This document shows, piece by piece, positions 26,559 to 35,356 of a stretch of DNA of 64,000 nucleotides. The notes under the pieces are model-generated. The model searched no databases. It worked only from the letters and a program-made list of their open reading frames with translations, and was not told where the DNA came from. The stretch comes from Tateyamaria omphalii (GTDB lineage: Bacteria > Pseudomonadota > Alphaproteobacteria > Rhodobacterales > Rhodobacteraceae). Each line of letters opens with the position of its first letter. Positions within the stretch are counted from its first letter, which is position 1. The stretch covers positions 434,001-498,000 of the forward strand of contig NZ_BMWT01000004.1 of NCBI RefSeq assembly GCF_014651375.1, given 5' to 3'. A program made the translations under genes and the position numbers.

Positions 26559-28448
26559 CTAGATGAAGAGCGTCAGACCGACCATGGATACGATCAGAAA
26601 CAAAACGGTCATAATCCCGCCGGAACGGACGAAATCCACAACGCGGTACCCGGCCGGACCCATGATGAGCGCATTGACTTGGTGTGTTGGGATCAGGAAG
26701 GAATTTGAGGTCGAAATCGCAACCGTTAATGCAAAGACTGCCGGATCCCCTCCAGCCGAGATCGCAATGGAGATCGCCAAGGGGACAAGCAAAACAGTCG
26801 CACCAACGTTCGACATTACGAGTGTGAAAATCGTCGCCAGCACCGCCAGACCAGCCTGTAGAGACCAAAGCGGCCAGCCATCCAGCAGGGACAAGATTTG
26901 ATCAGCGATCCACGCTGCCGTTCCGGTGTTTTGTACCGCAATCCCCAACGGGATCAGCGAAGCCAGCAGAAAAACGGTACTCCAACTGACCGCATCGTAG
27001 GCTTCGTCAATCGACAGCACCCGCGACAAGATCATACCCACTGCACCTGCCAACAGACAAAGTGACAAAAGCAGGTCAGTGAACAAGATCAAACCGAGCG
27101 TCATCAAAAAGAAACCGAGCGCCCAGTTGACCTTGTGCGGACGCAACTCTTCCTGCGGGAAATCCGATGTCACAACGACGAAGTCCTGATCGGACTTGAG
27201 CCGAGTCAGGCGCTCCCATTGGACGTGGACAACCAGCGTGTCGCCTGCCTGGAGCTTTACTTCACCGATATGGGTGGCGACATGATCTTCGGTTTCAACA
27301 TGGCTCAGCGTGTCTTCGCCGCGGTGGATTGCCAGAATGGACAGACCGTGGGTTTGACGCAGACGAAGTGCGATGGGCGACTGCCCGATGACGGTCGATC
27401 CCGGCGGAATGACGACTTCGGCGACGCCGGATTCTGTGGCGGCAAAATCATCAGCGAACACGTCCAGGCCCGGCAGAATTTCCAAACCGTAGGGGTCTGC
27501 AAACTCGTCATGCAACACCCGCCTCAGGCCCAGAACGGCCAGGCGCGCGGGTGCCTCAATTGTGGTGTCCGCCATTGGGGCGATGACCTTGTGACCCCGG
27601 TAAGACGTGCCAAGAATATAGATATGGTGCGCGACCATGATATCGGCCAAAGTCTGACCAATCAGGATTGACCCTTCGGGCACGCGCACTTCGAACATGT
27701 CAGCGCGCAGGCCATAGGTGTTCTCGACATATGTTTGCATCGACCGCGCGGCACCTGCGTCTTCGCCTCGCCCCCGCCGACCGGGCAAGATCCATCGGCC
27801 CAGAAACACAAAGTAGAGAACACCAGTCAGGACCAACATCACGCCGATGGGCGTGACCGAAAACAGGCCGAATGGCTCCATCTGCTGATCGGCTGGCAAG
27901 GTGGGGTTCGCAGCGATGAGCAAATCGTTCAACAAGATCAGCGGAGAGGACCCGACCATAGTGATGGTTCCGCCAAGGATCGCACAGAACCCCATTGGCA
28001 TGGCCAAACGGCTCATGGGTATTTCTGTCCGGGCGGATATGCGGCTGATGACGGGCAGGAACAAGGCTGCCGCACCGACGTTCTGCATAAAAGAACTGAT
28101 AACACCGACAGTGCCCGAAACGATCGGGATAATCCGCGGCTCGGTCGTGCCGCCGCGTTTCAATATCAGCGTGGCAACTTTGGACATAAGGCCAGTCTTA
28201 TCCAGCCCGGCCCCAATAATCATAACAGCGACGATCGAGATGACCGCGTTCGAAGAAAACCCCGAAAAAAGCTCGGCTCGGTTTGAGAGGCTTTCCAGCC
28301 CGGGTAAAGTGCTTAATCCGCCCAAGATCACCATGACAAGGATTGCGGCCAAGTCGATGCGAATGATCTCGGAGACAAACAGAAATACAGTGAAACACAG
28401 CAGCCCTAAGACTACCATCATTTCCAACGTCAGAACCGTCGCTTCCAT
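26559..28448 (-). CDS. SLC13/DASS-family permease with two RCK_C domains
   Basis: The 629-residue protein has two blocks of membrane helices (about 8-230 and 435-629) separated by a soluble region with two TrkA-C/RCK_C domains (residues about 245-325 and 340-420; motif FEVRVPEGSILIGQTLADI and VVIPPGSTVIGQSPIALRL). The motif TMVGSSPLILLND matches the ion/substrate hairpin of this superfamily. Relatives import sulfate or dicarboxylates with sodium; the substrate here is not decided. It is a single gene. Confidence 0.88.
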   Translation of the reverse strand: MEATVLTLEMMVVLGLLCFTVFLFVSEIIRIDLAAILVMVILGGLSTLPGLESLSNRAELFSGFSSNAVISIVAVMIIGAGLDKTGLMSKVATLILKRGGTTEPRIIPIVSGTVGVISSFMQNVGAAALFLPVISRISARTEIPMSRLAMPMGFCAILGGTITMVGSSPLILLNDLLIAANPTLPADQQMEPFGLFSVTPIGVMLVLTGVLYFVFLGRWILPGRRGRGEDAGAARSMQTYVENTYGLRADMFEVRVPEGSILIGQTLADIMVAHHIYILGTSYRGHKVIAPMADTTIEAPARLAVLGLRRVLHDEFADPYGLEILPGLDVFADDFAATESGVAEVVIPPGSTVIGQSPIALRLRQTHGLSILAIHRGEDTLSHVETEDHVATHIGEVKLQAGDTLVVHVQWERLTRLKSDQDFVVVTSDFPQEELRPHKVNWALGFFLMTLGLILFTDLLLSLCLLAGAVGMILSRVLSIDEAYDAVSWSTVFLLASLIPLGIAVQNTGTAAWIADQILSLLDGWPLWSLQAGLAVLATIFTLVMSNVGATVLLVPLAISIAISAGGDPAVFALTVAISTSNSFLIPTHQVNALIMGPAGYRVVDFVRSGGIMTVLFLIVSMVGLTLFI

Positions 28449-28884
28449 CGTTTCTCCCCGCTTCCCAGCTTAGCGGCGGTTTCACGATACGCATAGGTCC
28501 AGTCCTGCCCTTGTTTTCGGCCAGCGGTCAGTTTCAGAATGCCATTCTTCGCCCAACGGCAGTGAAAGCAATCGCTATCGATGCTCTTCTACTGAGATTG
28601 TGATTATTCTTGTCAACGAAGCGTGGATGATCACTTGGCTCTTTCTGGTTGCCGAACTGCCGCGCAATACCATTGCGTTGAACTCTGCGATCGGTAGTCA
28701 GTGGTGCGTGAACGGACTTGCTGCGGTTGTTCCGATATCTGTTTCCAAACCCATATCAGCGGAGTCTGCAATCTGACCAAATTGCTGTTTTTTGCCCAAA
28801 CCGGATATTGATCTCTGGCCTACGCTGGTCGATCAGCCGCACAACCGAACGCATGAGATTCAATGCCAATTTCCACAATCGCAG
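28449..28884. other. Intergenic stretch without a supported gene
   Basis: The region lies between the starts of the permease (minus) and the stop of a LysR gene (minus). A 75-codon frame at 28718 has no family features. I see no clear repeat or RNA gene. Confidence 0.4.
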
Positions 28885-29775
28885 CTATTTCAATTCGCCA
28901 GACTTGCGTGTGAACTGCCGCCTCAGGATTTCGCCAAAAGCGTGAGCGGCTTGCTCTGTCACCTGTGGCGCCGCCACGAAGTACCCAAACTCCAGGGTTA
29001 GTTTCTGCTCCCACGGAACCAATACAATACCCTCCGAGAGTTCGGGGTCGAGTGATACAGGATCGGCGAAAGCGAAGCCAAGACCCTGATGCACCAGCCG
29101 ATAGGCTGCAGTACCGACAGAGACTTCATATGTGGGTTCGTCCAGCCCGGTGACCTTGCGATCAATGAGACGGCGCAGCACAGTTGAGTCATCAAGCGCA
29201 ATGTAAGGGACGCCACGCAAGTCTTGCACTCCGATGGAACTTTGCGATGTGAGGTGGTGTCCATGGGCCAGCGCAACGCAAAGGGTGGTTGCTCCCAGCC
29301 GCACGGCGTCTGGCTTATCCACGGGCAAAGGTAGCGCCGAAACACATAAATCAAACCGCTGGTGCAGGATTCGGCGCCCCAAATCCCGCCGCAGCATGAC
29401 CTCCAGTTTCACCGGTTGCTCGGGGTGTGTTGCGGCAAACTCAGCGATGGCCGGAAGAACGAGGCCATTCGCAATCCGTGTTTGGGATACGATGCGGAGC
29501 GGGCTGCGAACATCCCTTTTCATCTGGCCGAAAACCGCAGGCAAATCATCGATCTGTGCAAGGAGACTCAGTGCCTCAGGATAGAAGGTTTCGGCCTGTG
29601 GCGTCGGGATCAGCCGCTTCTGGTCACGACTGAATAAGCTGACATCAAATTCCTGTTCCAAGAGGCCGAGTTGCCGACTCGCGGCGGATTGGCTGAGGTG
29701 CATGCGGGCCGCAGCTCGTGCAAGGGTGCCTTCTTCCATGACGTACACGAAGATGCGCAGGGAACGAATATTCAT
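28885..29775 (-). CDS. LysR-family transcriptional regulator
   Basis: The 296-residue protein has the standard HTH (TLARAAARMHLSQSAASRQLGLLE) and effector domain. It is divergent from the tctCBA-CoA-transferase operon and is the likely activator of it. The 126-bp gap is AT-rich with the short repeat CGATTTTTTCGATTTATAG, where LysR sites are expected. Confidence 0.9.
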   Translation of the reverse strand: MNIRSLRIFVYVMEEGTLARAAARMHLSQSAASRQLGLLEQEFDVSLFSRDQKRLIPTPQAETFYPEALSLLAQIDDLPAVFGQMKRDVRSPLRIVSQTRIANGLVLPAIAEFAATHPEQPVKLEVMLRRDLGRRILHQRFDLCVSALPLPVDKPDAVRLGATTLCVALAHGHHLTSQSSIGVQDLRGVPYIALDDSTVLRRLIDRKVTGLDEPTYEVSVGTAAYRLVHQGLGFAFADPVSLDPELSEGIVLVPWEQKLTLEFGYFVAAPQVTEQAAHAFGEILRRQFTRKSGELK

Positions 29776-29901
29776 GGTTCGATTTTTTCGATTTATAGAT
29801 GCATTAATTGCGTTTTTTATACTTTATTCCATTTGCTAAGTTCCAGCGAGACTTTGAGCGACGCCACCAAAAATGTGCGCCGACGTCTGTGGGAGGACAT
29901 C

Positions 29902-30864
29902 ATGAAAAGACGCGACTTCATCAAAACCGGCTTGTCGGCCTCTGCCATTCTGGCAACGAGTCCTGCACTGGCTGAATGGGTGCCACGACGCCCGATCAAC
30001 GCGATTCTGCCGTATTCGGCGGGTGGTGGTACGGATGCCTTGGCGCGTGCGGCGATGGCGTCTGCCGACGGCATCCTTCCGGTGCCGCTTGTGATCGTGA
30101 ATAAGCCGGGGTCTTCTGGCATAACTGGGGCAACCGAAGCAGCCGCAGCAAGACCTGACGGCAACACGGTCATGGTGACCTCTTCGGGGTCCTTCCTGCT
30201 CACCTCGATGCTGCGCGACACCGATGTAAATCCCTTCGACAGCTTTGAGATCATTGCGCAGATCGGCAACCTGACCCCGGCGGTGATCGTACCGGCCAAC
30301 AGCCCGTTCCAGAGCGTGCAGGATCTGGTCGATGCAGCCAAGGCCAACCCCGGATCGCTGCGTTGGGCGCACAACGGACGTGGTGGGTTCCATCAGGTCG
30401 CGGGCCAAAGCTTCCTTAATCGCAACGATCTCGAAGCGCAGGATGTGCCGTTCAAAGGCGGTGGCCCGACACGTGCTGCCGTAATCGGCGAGCAAGTCGA
30501 TTTCGCCTTTGTCGGCATTCAACAGGCTGCCGGGTTCGAAAACGAACTCAGGGTGCTGGCGCTTGCTGCGCCGGAGCGTGACGCGATCCGCGACGATGTA
30601 CCAACACTTGCTGAACTGGGCTTCGACTATGTTGCCGTTTCATCGCCCATTGTGTTCTTTGCACCAAAGGGAACAGACCCTGAGATCATCAGCGGCATGG
30701 AAGCCGCATTGAAGGCCATCACGGAAACCGATCAGTTTGCGGATCTGATGCGCGAACGCGGCAACGTTCCTGCGTTTCTGAGCGGGGCGGAGACGACCGC
30801 GCGTCTGCGTCAGATGCAGAAAGAGACCCAACCGGTGATCGACGCTCTTAAGTCGCAAGGCTAG
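29902..30864 (+). CDS. tctC: Tripartite tricarboxylate transporter substrate-binding protein (TctC/Bug family)
   Basis: The 320-residue protein begins MKRRDFIKTG, a twin-arginine-like signal, followed by a hydrophobic stretch cleaved near ALA-EWV. The Bug-family motifs are present: PYSAGGGTDALAR, VNKPGSSG-x-TG and PFKGGGPTRAAVIGEQVDF. It binds a carboxylate in the periplasm. GGGAGG precedes the ATG; the longer frame from 29671 covers the promoter. Bug proteins bind diverse dicarboxylates. Confidence 0.9.
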   Translation: MKRRDFIKTGLSASAILATSPALAEWVPRRPINAILPYSAGGGTDALARAAMASADGILPVPLVIVNKPGSSGITGATEAAAARPDGNTVMVTSSGSFLLTSMLRDTDVNPFDSFEIIAQIGNLTPAVIVPANSPFQSVQDLVDAAKANPGSLRWAHNGRGGFHQVAGQSFLNRNDLEAQDVPFKGGGPTRAAVIGEQVDFAFVGIQQAAGFENELRVLALAAPERDAIRDDVPTLAELGFDYVAVSSPIVFFAPKGTDPEIISGMEAALKAITETDQFADLMRERGNVPAFLSGAETTARLRQMQKETQPVIDALKSQG

Positions 30865-30868
30865 GGCG

Positions 30869-31339
30869 ATGTCCACTAAGGTCGCTCCCGTCTCGCGGGC
30901 CGTCGGCGTGGCGCTGATCCTTGTCGGGATCGGCGCCATCGTGGCAAGTTTGAGTATCGGGTTGGATCAATTCGGGCGTTGGGGCGCGCGATACTTTCCG
31001 CTCGGAGGTTCGATCGCCCTGTTTTTGCTCGGTATCGCCGAATTCTGGGGCGCAAAGCCGTCTCAGCCAATGGATCGGCACCATCTTCCAGCCATCGGCG
31101 TGCTTCTGGTGCTCTCCGTTGTCTATGTCTGGTCGATCTCGGTCATTGGATACTTGGTCAGTACAGCATTGGCGGCGCCGCTTGCGCTCTATCTCTTCGG
31201 CGTTCGCAATCCGATTGGACTGATCGTCGCCGCCGTGCTGTGTCCAGCTGTCTATCACGGTATTTTTTTTGTCGCACTGGGGGTGTTCCCTCCACTTGGT
31301 CAGTGGTTCGACCTACTTGATGTGATCGGAGGCTATTGA
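30869..31339 (+). CDS. tctB: Tripartite tricarboxylate transporter small subunit TctB
   Basis: The 156-residue membrane protein has four helices (about 9-29, 42-61, 80-110, 115-140). Sequence similarity among TctB proteins is low; the identification rests on size, topology and position between tctC and tctA. Confidence 0.88.
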   Translation: MSTKVAPVSRAVGVALILVGIGAIVASLSIGLDQFGRWGARYFPLGGSIALFLLGIAEFWGAKPSQPMDRHHLPAIGVLLVLSVVYVWSISVIGYLVSTALAAPLALYLFGVRNPIGLIVAAVLCPAVYHGIFFVALGVFPPLGQWFDLLDVIGGY

Positions 31340-31342
31340 GCG

Positions 31343-32851
31343 ATGGATATCTTCGCAGGTCTTGCCACAGTGTTAGGCGACCCGATCCTCCTGGCCTGGG
31401 TGTTCCTGGCGGCTCTTGTTGGTATGATCGTCGGCGCTATTCCTGGCCTGACGGCCTCCGCCGCTATCGCGATGCTGTTGCCACTCACGTTTTACATGGA
31501 GCCACTACCGGCGCTGGCGTTCCTCTATGTCATCGGAAAGTCGGGGCGCTACGGCGGCTCAATCGCCGCGATCTTGTTCAACACACCGGGCACGGCCGCC
31601 TCCGCGGCGACGCAGTTGGATGGCTATCCCCTGGCTCGACAAGGAAAAGCCAGCAAGGCGATGAAAGTCGCGACGATCTCTTCGGTGATTGGTGACGTCA
31701 CCGGCGAACTCCTGTTGATCATGGGCGTCGCATGGATCGCCGCCATTGCGCTGAGGCTCGGCCCGCCGGAATTGTTTGCGATCTACTTCGCGGCTTTCAT
31801 CGTCATTGGCTCGGTCATCGGTAAATCCGTGACACGGGGCTTGGCTTCGGCGGCACTTGGCATCCTTGCAGCGATGATCGGACTGGATCCGATCAGTTCG
31901 ACCGAGCGCTTCACCTTCGGTAGTTTCGATCTGACCAACGGTATCTCGCTGGTGCCGTTGATGATCGGCATCTTCGTTTTGGGGGAGGTCTTTAAGCAGA
32001 TCGAGGAACGCGGGACCAGGGCAGAAATAATGCCGACGGATGATACTGACGCTGCGCGCAACGGCTTGACCTGGATCGAATACAAACCCTGTCTTCCGCA
32101 CGTTGTCCGGTCGTCCTTCATCGGGTCTTTCATTGGCATGCTGCCGGGGTTGGGGTCGGCCATAGCGGCCTTTGTTGCATATGGAGAGGGCAAACGGCGG
32201 GCGAAGAACCCGCATGACTGGGGCAAGGGCGCGCTCGAAGGGATCGCGGCACCGGAGGCTGCGAACAATGCCGTCAGCGGGCCGTCCATGGCGCCGCTAC
32301 TCACGCTTGGCATTCCTGGCTCGACCATCGGCGCGATCCTGATCGGGGTGTTCCTGATTCACGGAATCCAGATCGGCCCAACGATGTTTCTAACCAGCCG
32401 CGAGCTGGTCTTTGCACTGTTCGCCTGCGGACTGATCGGTATCGTGATGTATGGTGTGATCGGCTACTATGGAGCCGCCTACGTCGGACGGTTCATCACG
32501 CGCATTCCGACACAGGTACTCTATCCCATTATCTTTCTTACTTCGTTCGTGGCGGCCTACACCTCGCGTGGCAACCTGTTCGATGTCTATGTGATGGTGG
32601 CTGCTGGCTTTGCCGGGTGGGCGATGCACAAGTTGCAGTTCAATCCCGCCGCCTTCGTCATTTCCTTTGTGTTGGCCGGAGGAGCCGAAGAGGCGTTTCG
32701 ACAGGCCTTGTTGCTCAGTGATACCGGGTTGATGATCTTTGTCACTCGGCCGATCGCGTTGGCTTTTATTCTGATCGGGATTGCCGCGATGGTCGCGCGG
32801 GTGCGCAGCGTGAACAAACAGGCGCGCGCAGTTGCGCTGAGGGATGCGTGA
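31343..32851 (+). CDS. tctA: Tripartite tricarboxylate transporter large subunit TctA
   Basis: The 502-residue protein has about 12 helices and the TctA hallmarks: IPGLTASAAIAMLLPLTF, GGSIAAILFNTPGT and GIAAPEAANNAVSG. It is the transport channel that uses an ion gradient. The stop overlaps the next start (TGATG), so the CoA-transferase is coupled to it. Confidence 0.95.
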   Translation: MDIFAGLATVLGDPILLAWVFLAALVGMIVGAIPGLTASAAIAMLLPLTFYMEPLPALAFLYVIGKSGRYGGSIAAILFNTPGTAASAATQLDGYPLARQGKASKAMKVATISSVIGDVTGELLLIMGVAWIAAIALRLGPPELFAIYFAAFIVIGSVIGKSVTRGLASAALGILAAMIGLDPISSTERFTFGSFDLTNGISLVPLMIGIFVLGEVFKQIEERGTRAEIMPTDDTDAARNGLTWIEYKPCLPHVVRSSFIGSFIGMLPGLGSAIAAFVAYGEGKRRAKNPHDWGKGALEGIAAPEAANNAVSGPSMAPLLTLGIPGSTIGAILIGVFLIHGIQIGPTMFLTSRELVFALFACGLIGIVMYGVIGYYGAAYVGRFITRIPTQVLYPIIFLTSFVAAYTSRGNLFDVYVMVAAGFAGWAMHKLQFNPAAFVISFVLAGGAEEAFRQALLLSDTGLMIFVTRPIALAFILIGIAAMVARVRSVNKQARAVALRDA

Positions 32852-34047
32852 TGCATGCACCTTTAAAAGGCATTCGGGTGATCGACTGGACCCATGTTCT
32901 CGCTGGACCAGCCTGCGCCTACTATCTCGGTCAGATGGGGGCCGAGGTCATCAAAATCGAGCGGCCGGGTCGTGGGGATGCAATGCGTTACCGGGGTGGC
33001 AGTGACCACAACCGCGTGTCTGCTGGAATGAGCACCGCATTCATGACGCAGGGAGCAGGAAAACGCTATCTGGCCGTGGATCTGGACAGTCCCGCAGGCC
33101 GCGAAGTTTTCGAACGGTTGCTATGCTCGGCAGATGTACTGGTCGAGAACCATCGCCCCTTAACCCTGGAGCGACTGAAACTTACGGAGCGTCATACGCG
33201 GGCGATCAACTCCCGGTTAATTCATTGTGCGATGACGGGTTACGGTCGTAATAACGCAATGTCGGATTCACCGGCCTATGACGTCAATATTCAAGCGATC
33301 AGCGGCTTGATGGCGCTTACCGGGACCGCAGACACAGGACCAATCCGAACTGGTGCGCCTATCATAGATTATGCCACAGGGCTGGCCGGAGCCTTGGGTG
33401 TCATGTCTTCTCTGATGATGCGCAGCCAGACAGGTGATGGTGGTTTCGTCGATGTGTCCATGCTGGAGACTGCATTTGCACTAATGTCGTCCACAATAAC
33501 CGACTACAGCCTTACTGGGACCAACCCGCGACCACGTGGGAATGCGGCCAACAGCCGATCGCCATCTGCCGGGACGTTCCCCTGTCTGGATGGGCATATC
33601 AGTCTTGGCGTGAACGAAGAGGCTCAATTTCATGCGCTTGCCAATGCCGTTGGCAAAGCGGATTGGCTCAGAAACCCGGATTTTGCGTCACCCGAGGCGC
33701 GCAACGTGAACCGATCGGCGCTTGTCGGTGAACTGTCTGCGGTCTTGCTAACAAAATCTGCTTCCGACTGGGAAGATATGCTGTTGGCGGTCGGTGTACC
33801 TTGTGCGCGATTGCGCCAGTTGCCCGAGGCGCTTGATCTGCCGCCTGCGTTGGAGCGGCGCTTTGCGACACGCGGTCCGGCCGGATACCCAGGGTTACCC
33901 TATATGGCAGGCACAGAGGCACCAGACGCTGCGCCGCGTGAATTGGGGGCGGATACGCGGTCAGTCTTAATTGAGCTTGGTTTTGGTGATGCGGAGATCA
34001 ATGAAATGCTGATTGGAGGCGTTGTTGGAGAGAGTAATAACATCTGA
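32851..34047 (+). CDS. CaiB/BaiF-family (class III) CoA-transferase
   Basis: The 398-residue enzyme has the family N terminus (LKGIRVIDWTHVLAGPACA, MGAEVIKIERPG) and SPAYDVNIQAISGLM, whose aspartate is the catalytic residue of class III transferases. It moves CoA to a carboxylic acid. In an operon with a carboxylate importer it probably activates the imported acid (inference). It starts at ATG in a TGATG overlap; a GTG three bases earlier is possible. Confidence 0.92.
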   Translation: MHAPLKGIRVIDWTHVLAGPACAYYLGQMGAEVIKIERPGRGDAMRYRGGSDHNRVSAGMSTAFMTQGAGKRYLAVDLDSPAGREVFERLLCSADVLVENHRPLTLERLKLTERHTRAINSRLIHCAMTGYGRNNAMSDSPAYDVNIQAISGLMALTGTADTGPIRTGAPIIDYATGLAGALGVMSSLMMRSQTGDGGFVDVSMLETAFALMSSTITDYSLTGTNPRPRGNAANSRSPSAGTFPCLDGHISLGVNEEAQFHALANAVGKADWLRNPDFASPEARNVNRSALVGELSAVLLTKSASDWEDMLLAVGVPCARLRQLPEALDLPPALERRFATRGPAGYPGLPYMAGTEAPDAAPRELGADTRSVLIELGFGDAEINEMLIGGVVGESNNI

Positions 34048-34358
34048 CGCAGACATTCGTGCGTCGTGCAGCCTCAGTCAGTATGGGCTCACTGCTAACC
34101 TTCGTCGCGTCTCGTTTCAACGCCGTCCCCCAGCCCAAACCGGCTATTCGTTTTGTGAGGTGACAGGTCCTGCCTCTAGCACGTCGGGCGGAAACCGGTC
34201 CTTCGCTGCTTTTGCAAACACAACAGAGTCTAGGCACGAAAGCGATCATCCAGTCGCAACATATAGTTGTGCTCGCATCGCATAAGAGTCTATCGTACAG
34301 CGGATATCTAGGCCATTTCCTAGGTCGTATACCCATATTTAGCGCATTTTTGGTGACA
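34048..34358. other. Left edge of accessory island
   Basis: The region carries a small inverted repeat GACGCA...TGCGTC (34046-34065) after the CoA-transferase stop and no supported gene. Base composition drops from here to about 38 kb, which marks the start of an acquired segment. Confidence 0.5.
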
Positions 34359-34844
34359 ATGAACCAAGTAACAACTCTTCTGAATCTACTGTCATCAGAG
34401 ATCAACAGCGAAAAACGGCAAGAGATGACGAAATTCATCGGTGACTTATACACCTATGTTCATACTCGCGATCCTAACGATCCTGACGATCTGGATACCA
34501 AACTTACTTCTTCCAATCGAACAGAAGAGCTTCTGATCGCACCGGCCGCACTTGAACAGTTCGAGATGCTCTTGGAGACCTATCAACACTTCCCTTCTGG
34601 GCAGAAGTTATTGGGACTTTTCTTAGCGCAAATTCATGATGTCTTTTGCTACCAGATCGTCCACAAGGGTATTGCAGACGACGAAATCGACAGCATTATT
34701 CAATCCAAAATAGTAGATAAAATCATCGCTGACATGGGGCTTGGTTTCGAACACTTCACTTTGACACGACGCCACGTGCGCGGCATGATCTACTTCTTGG
34801 CTGATAAGTGTTTTGTTAGATGGGATAGCAAATGTTCAGCCTAA
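34359..34844 (+). CDS. ABC-3C-like CTD protein (first gene of conflict operon)
   Basis: The 161-residue protein has no recognisable enzymatic domain. Its C-terminal part (FEHFTLTRRHVRGMIYFLADKCF, then VRWD) resembles the C-terminal domain shared by effectors of ABC-three-component systems, where a GM-x-(Y/H)-(F/Y)-L motif and a final W-D pair recur; this is recalled from the family, not searched. An upstream in-frame ATG at 34212 would add 49 residues, but I see no good ribosome site there. Its stop lies inside the next gene (13-bp overlap). Confidence 0.5.
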   Translation: MNQVTTLLNLLSSEINSEKRQEMTKFIGDLYTYVHTRDPNDPDDLDTKLTSSNRTEELLIAPAALEQFEMLLETYQHFPSGQKLLGLFLAQIHDVFCYQIVHKGIADDEIDSIIQSKIVDKIIADMGLGFEHFTLTRRHVRGMIYFLADKCFVRWDSKCSA

Positions 34845-35356
34845 CGTATTCTGCTGCTTATGATCCCTATCATACCGTTTTTCGTTTTGTGGCGTTGTTT
34901 GAACACGTTGAGGAGGGCAGCGTGGTCGATTTTGAGAGTTTGAGGATTGCAGATTTTTATCATGCATTTCCTTGGCTTCTGAGAGATTTTTCAGCGTATG
35001 CTAAGATGCCCGGCTTCCTTAAAGACAAGAACGCTATCGTCAAGAAGTACCCACAAACAAGGTTTGACAGGCTGCCAGACAAAAGACTGGTTTTCCGTCG
35101 AATGCTTGCCTCACAGTTCGCAGCTAGAACAGCTCTGGTTCAATCAGGCAGCTGGACCGCTTCCGAGGAGAGTATTGAGGCGGTCACACGTCCCGCTTTC
35201 AACAGCGAAATGATGGAAGCAATTAGACGATACAACTCTGAAAACAACACGCTATTAGGCTTCCTAGGCAACAAGCTAATCTCTGTACCAATATTTGGAC
35301 CCGGCGGGCTTAAGGACCGCAGTGGTCTTGGAGAGTTCCGATATGACATCGTATGA
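34832..35356 (+). CDS. ABC-3C-like middle component
   Basis: The 174-residue protein begins with YDPYHTVFRFVALF and LRIADFYHAFPWLL, which match my memory of the ABC-three-component middle component family (MC5 type), a helical/winged-helix adaptor between the ATPase and the CTD protein. It overlaps both neighbours (13 bp upstream, 14 bp downstream). Without a profile search the family number is tentative. Confidence 0.55.
   Translation: MFSLTYSAAYDPYHTVFRFVALFEHVEEGSVVDFESLRIADFYHAFPWLLRDFSAYAKMPGFLKDKNAIVKKYPQTRFDRLPDKRLVFRRMLASQFAARTALVQSGSWTASEESIEAVTRPAFNSEMMEAIRRYNSENNTLLGFLGNKLISVPIFGPGGLKDRSGLGEFRYDIV

Noticed and set aside
28718-28945. 75-codon plus-strand frame overlapping the LysR gene end
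   Set aside because: It overlaps a real gene on the other strand and shows no coding character.
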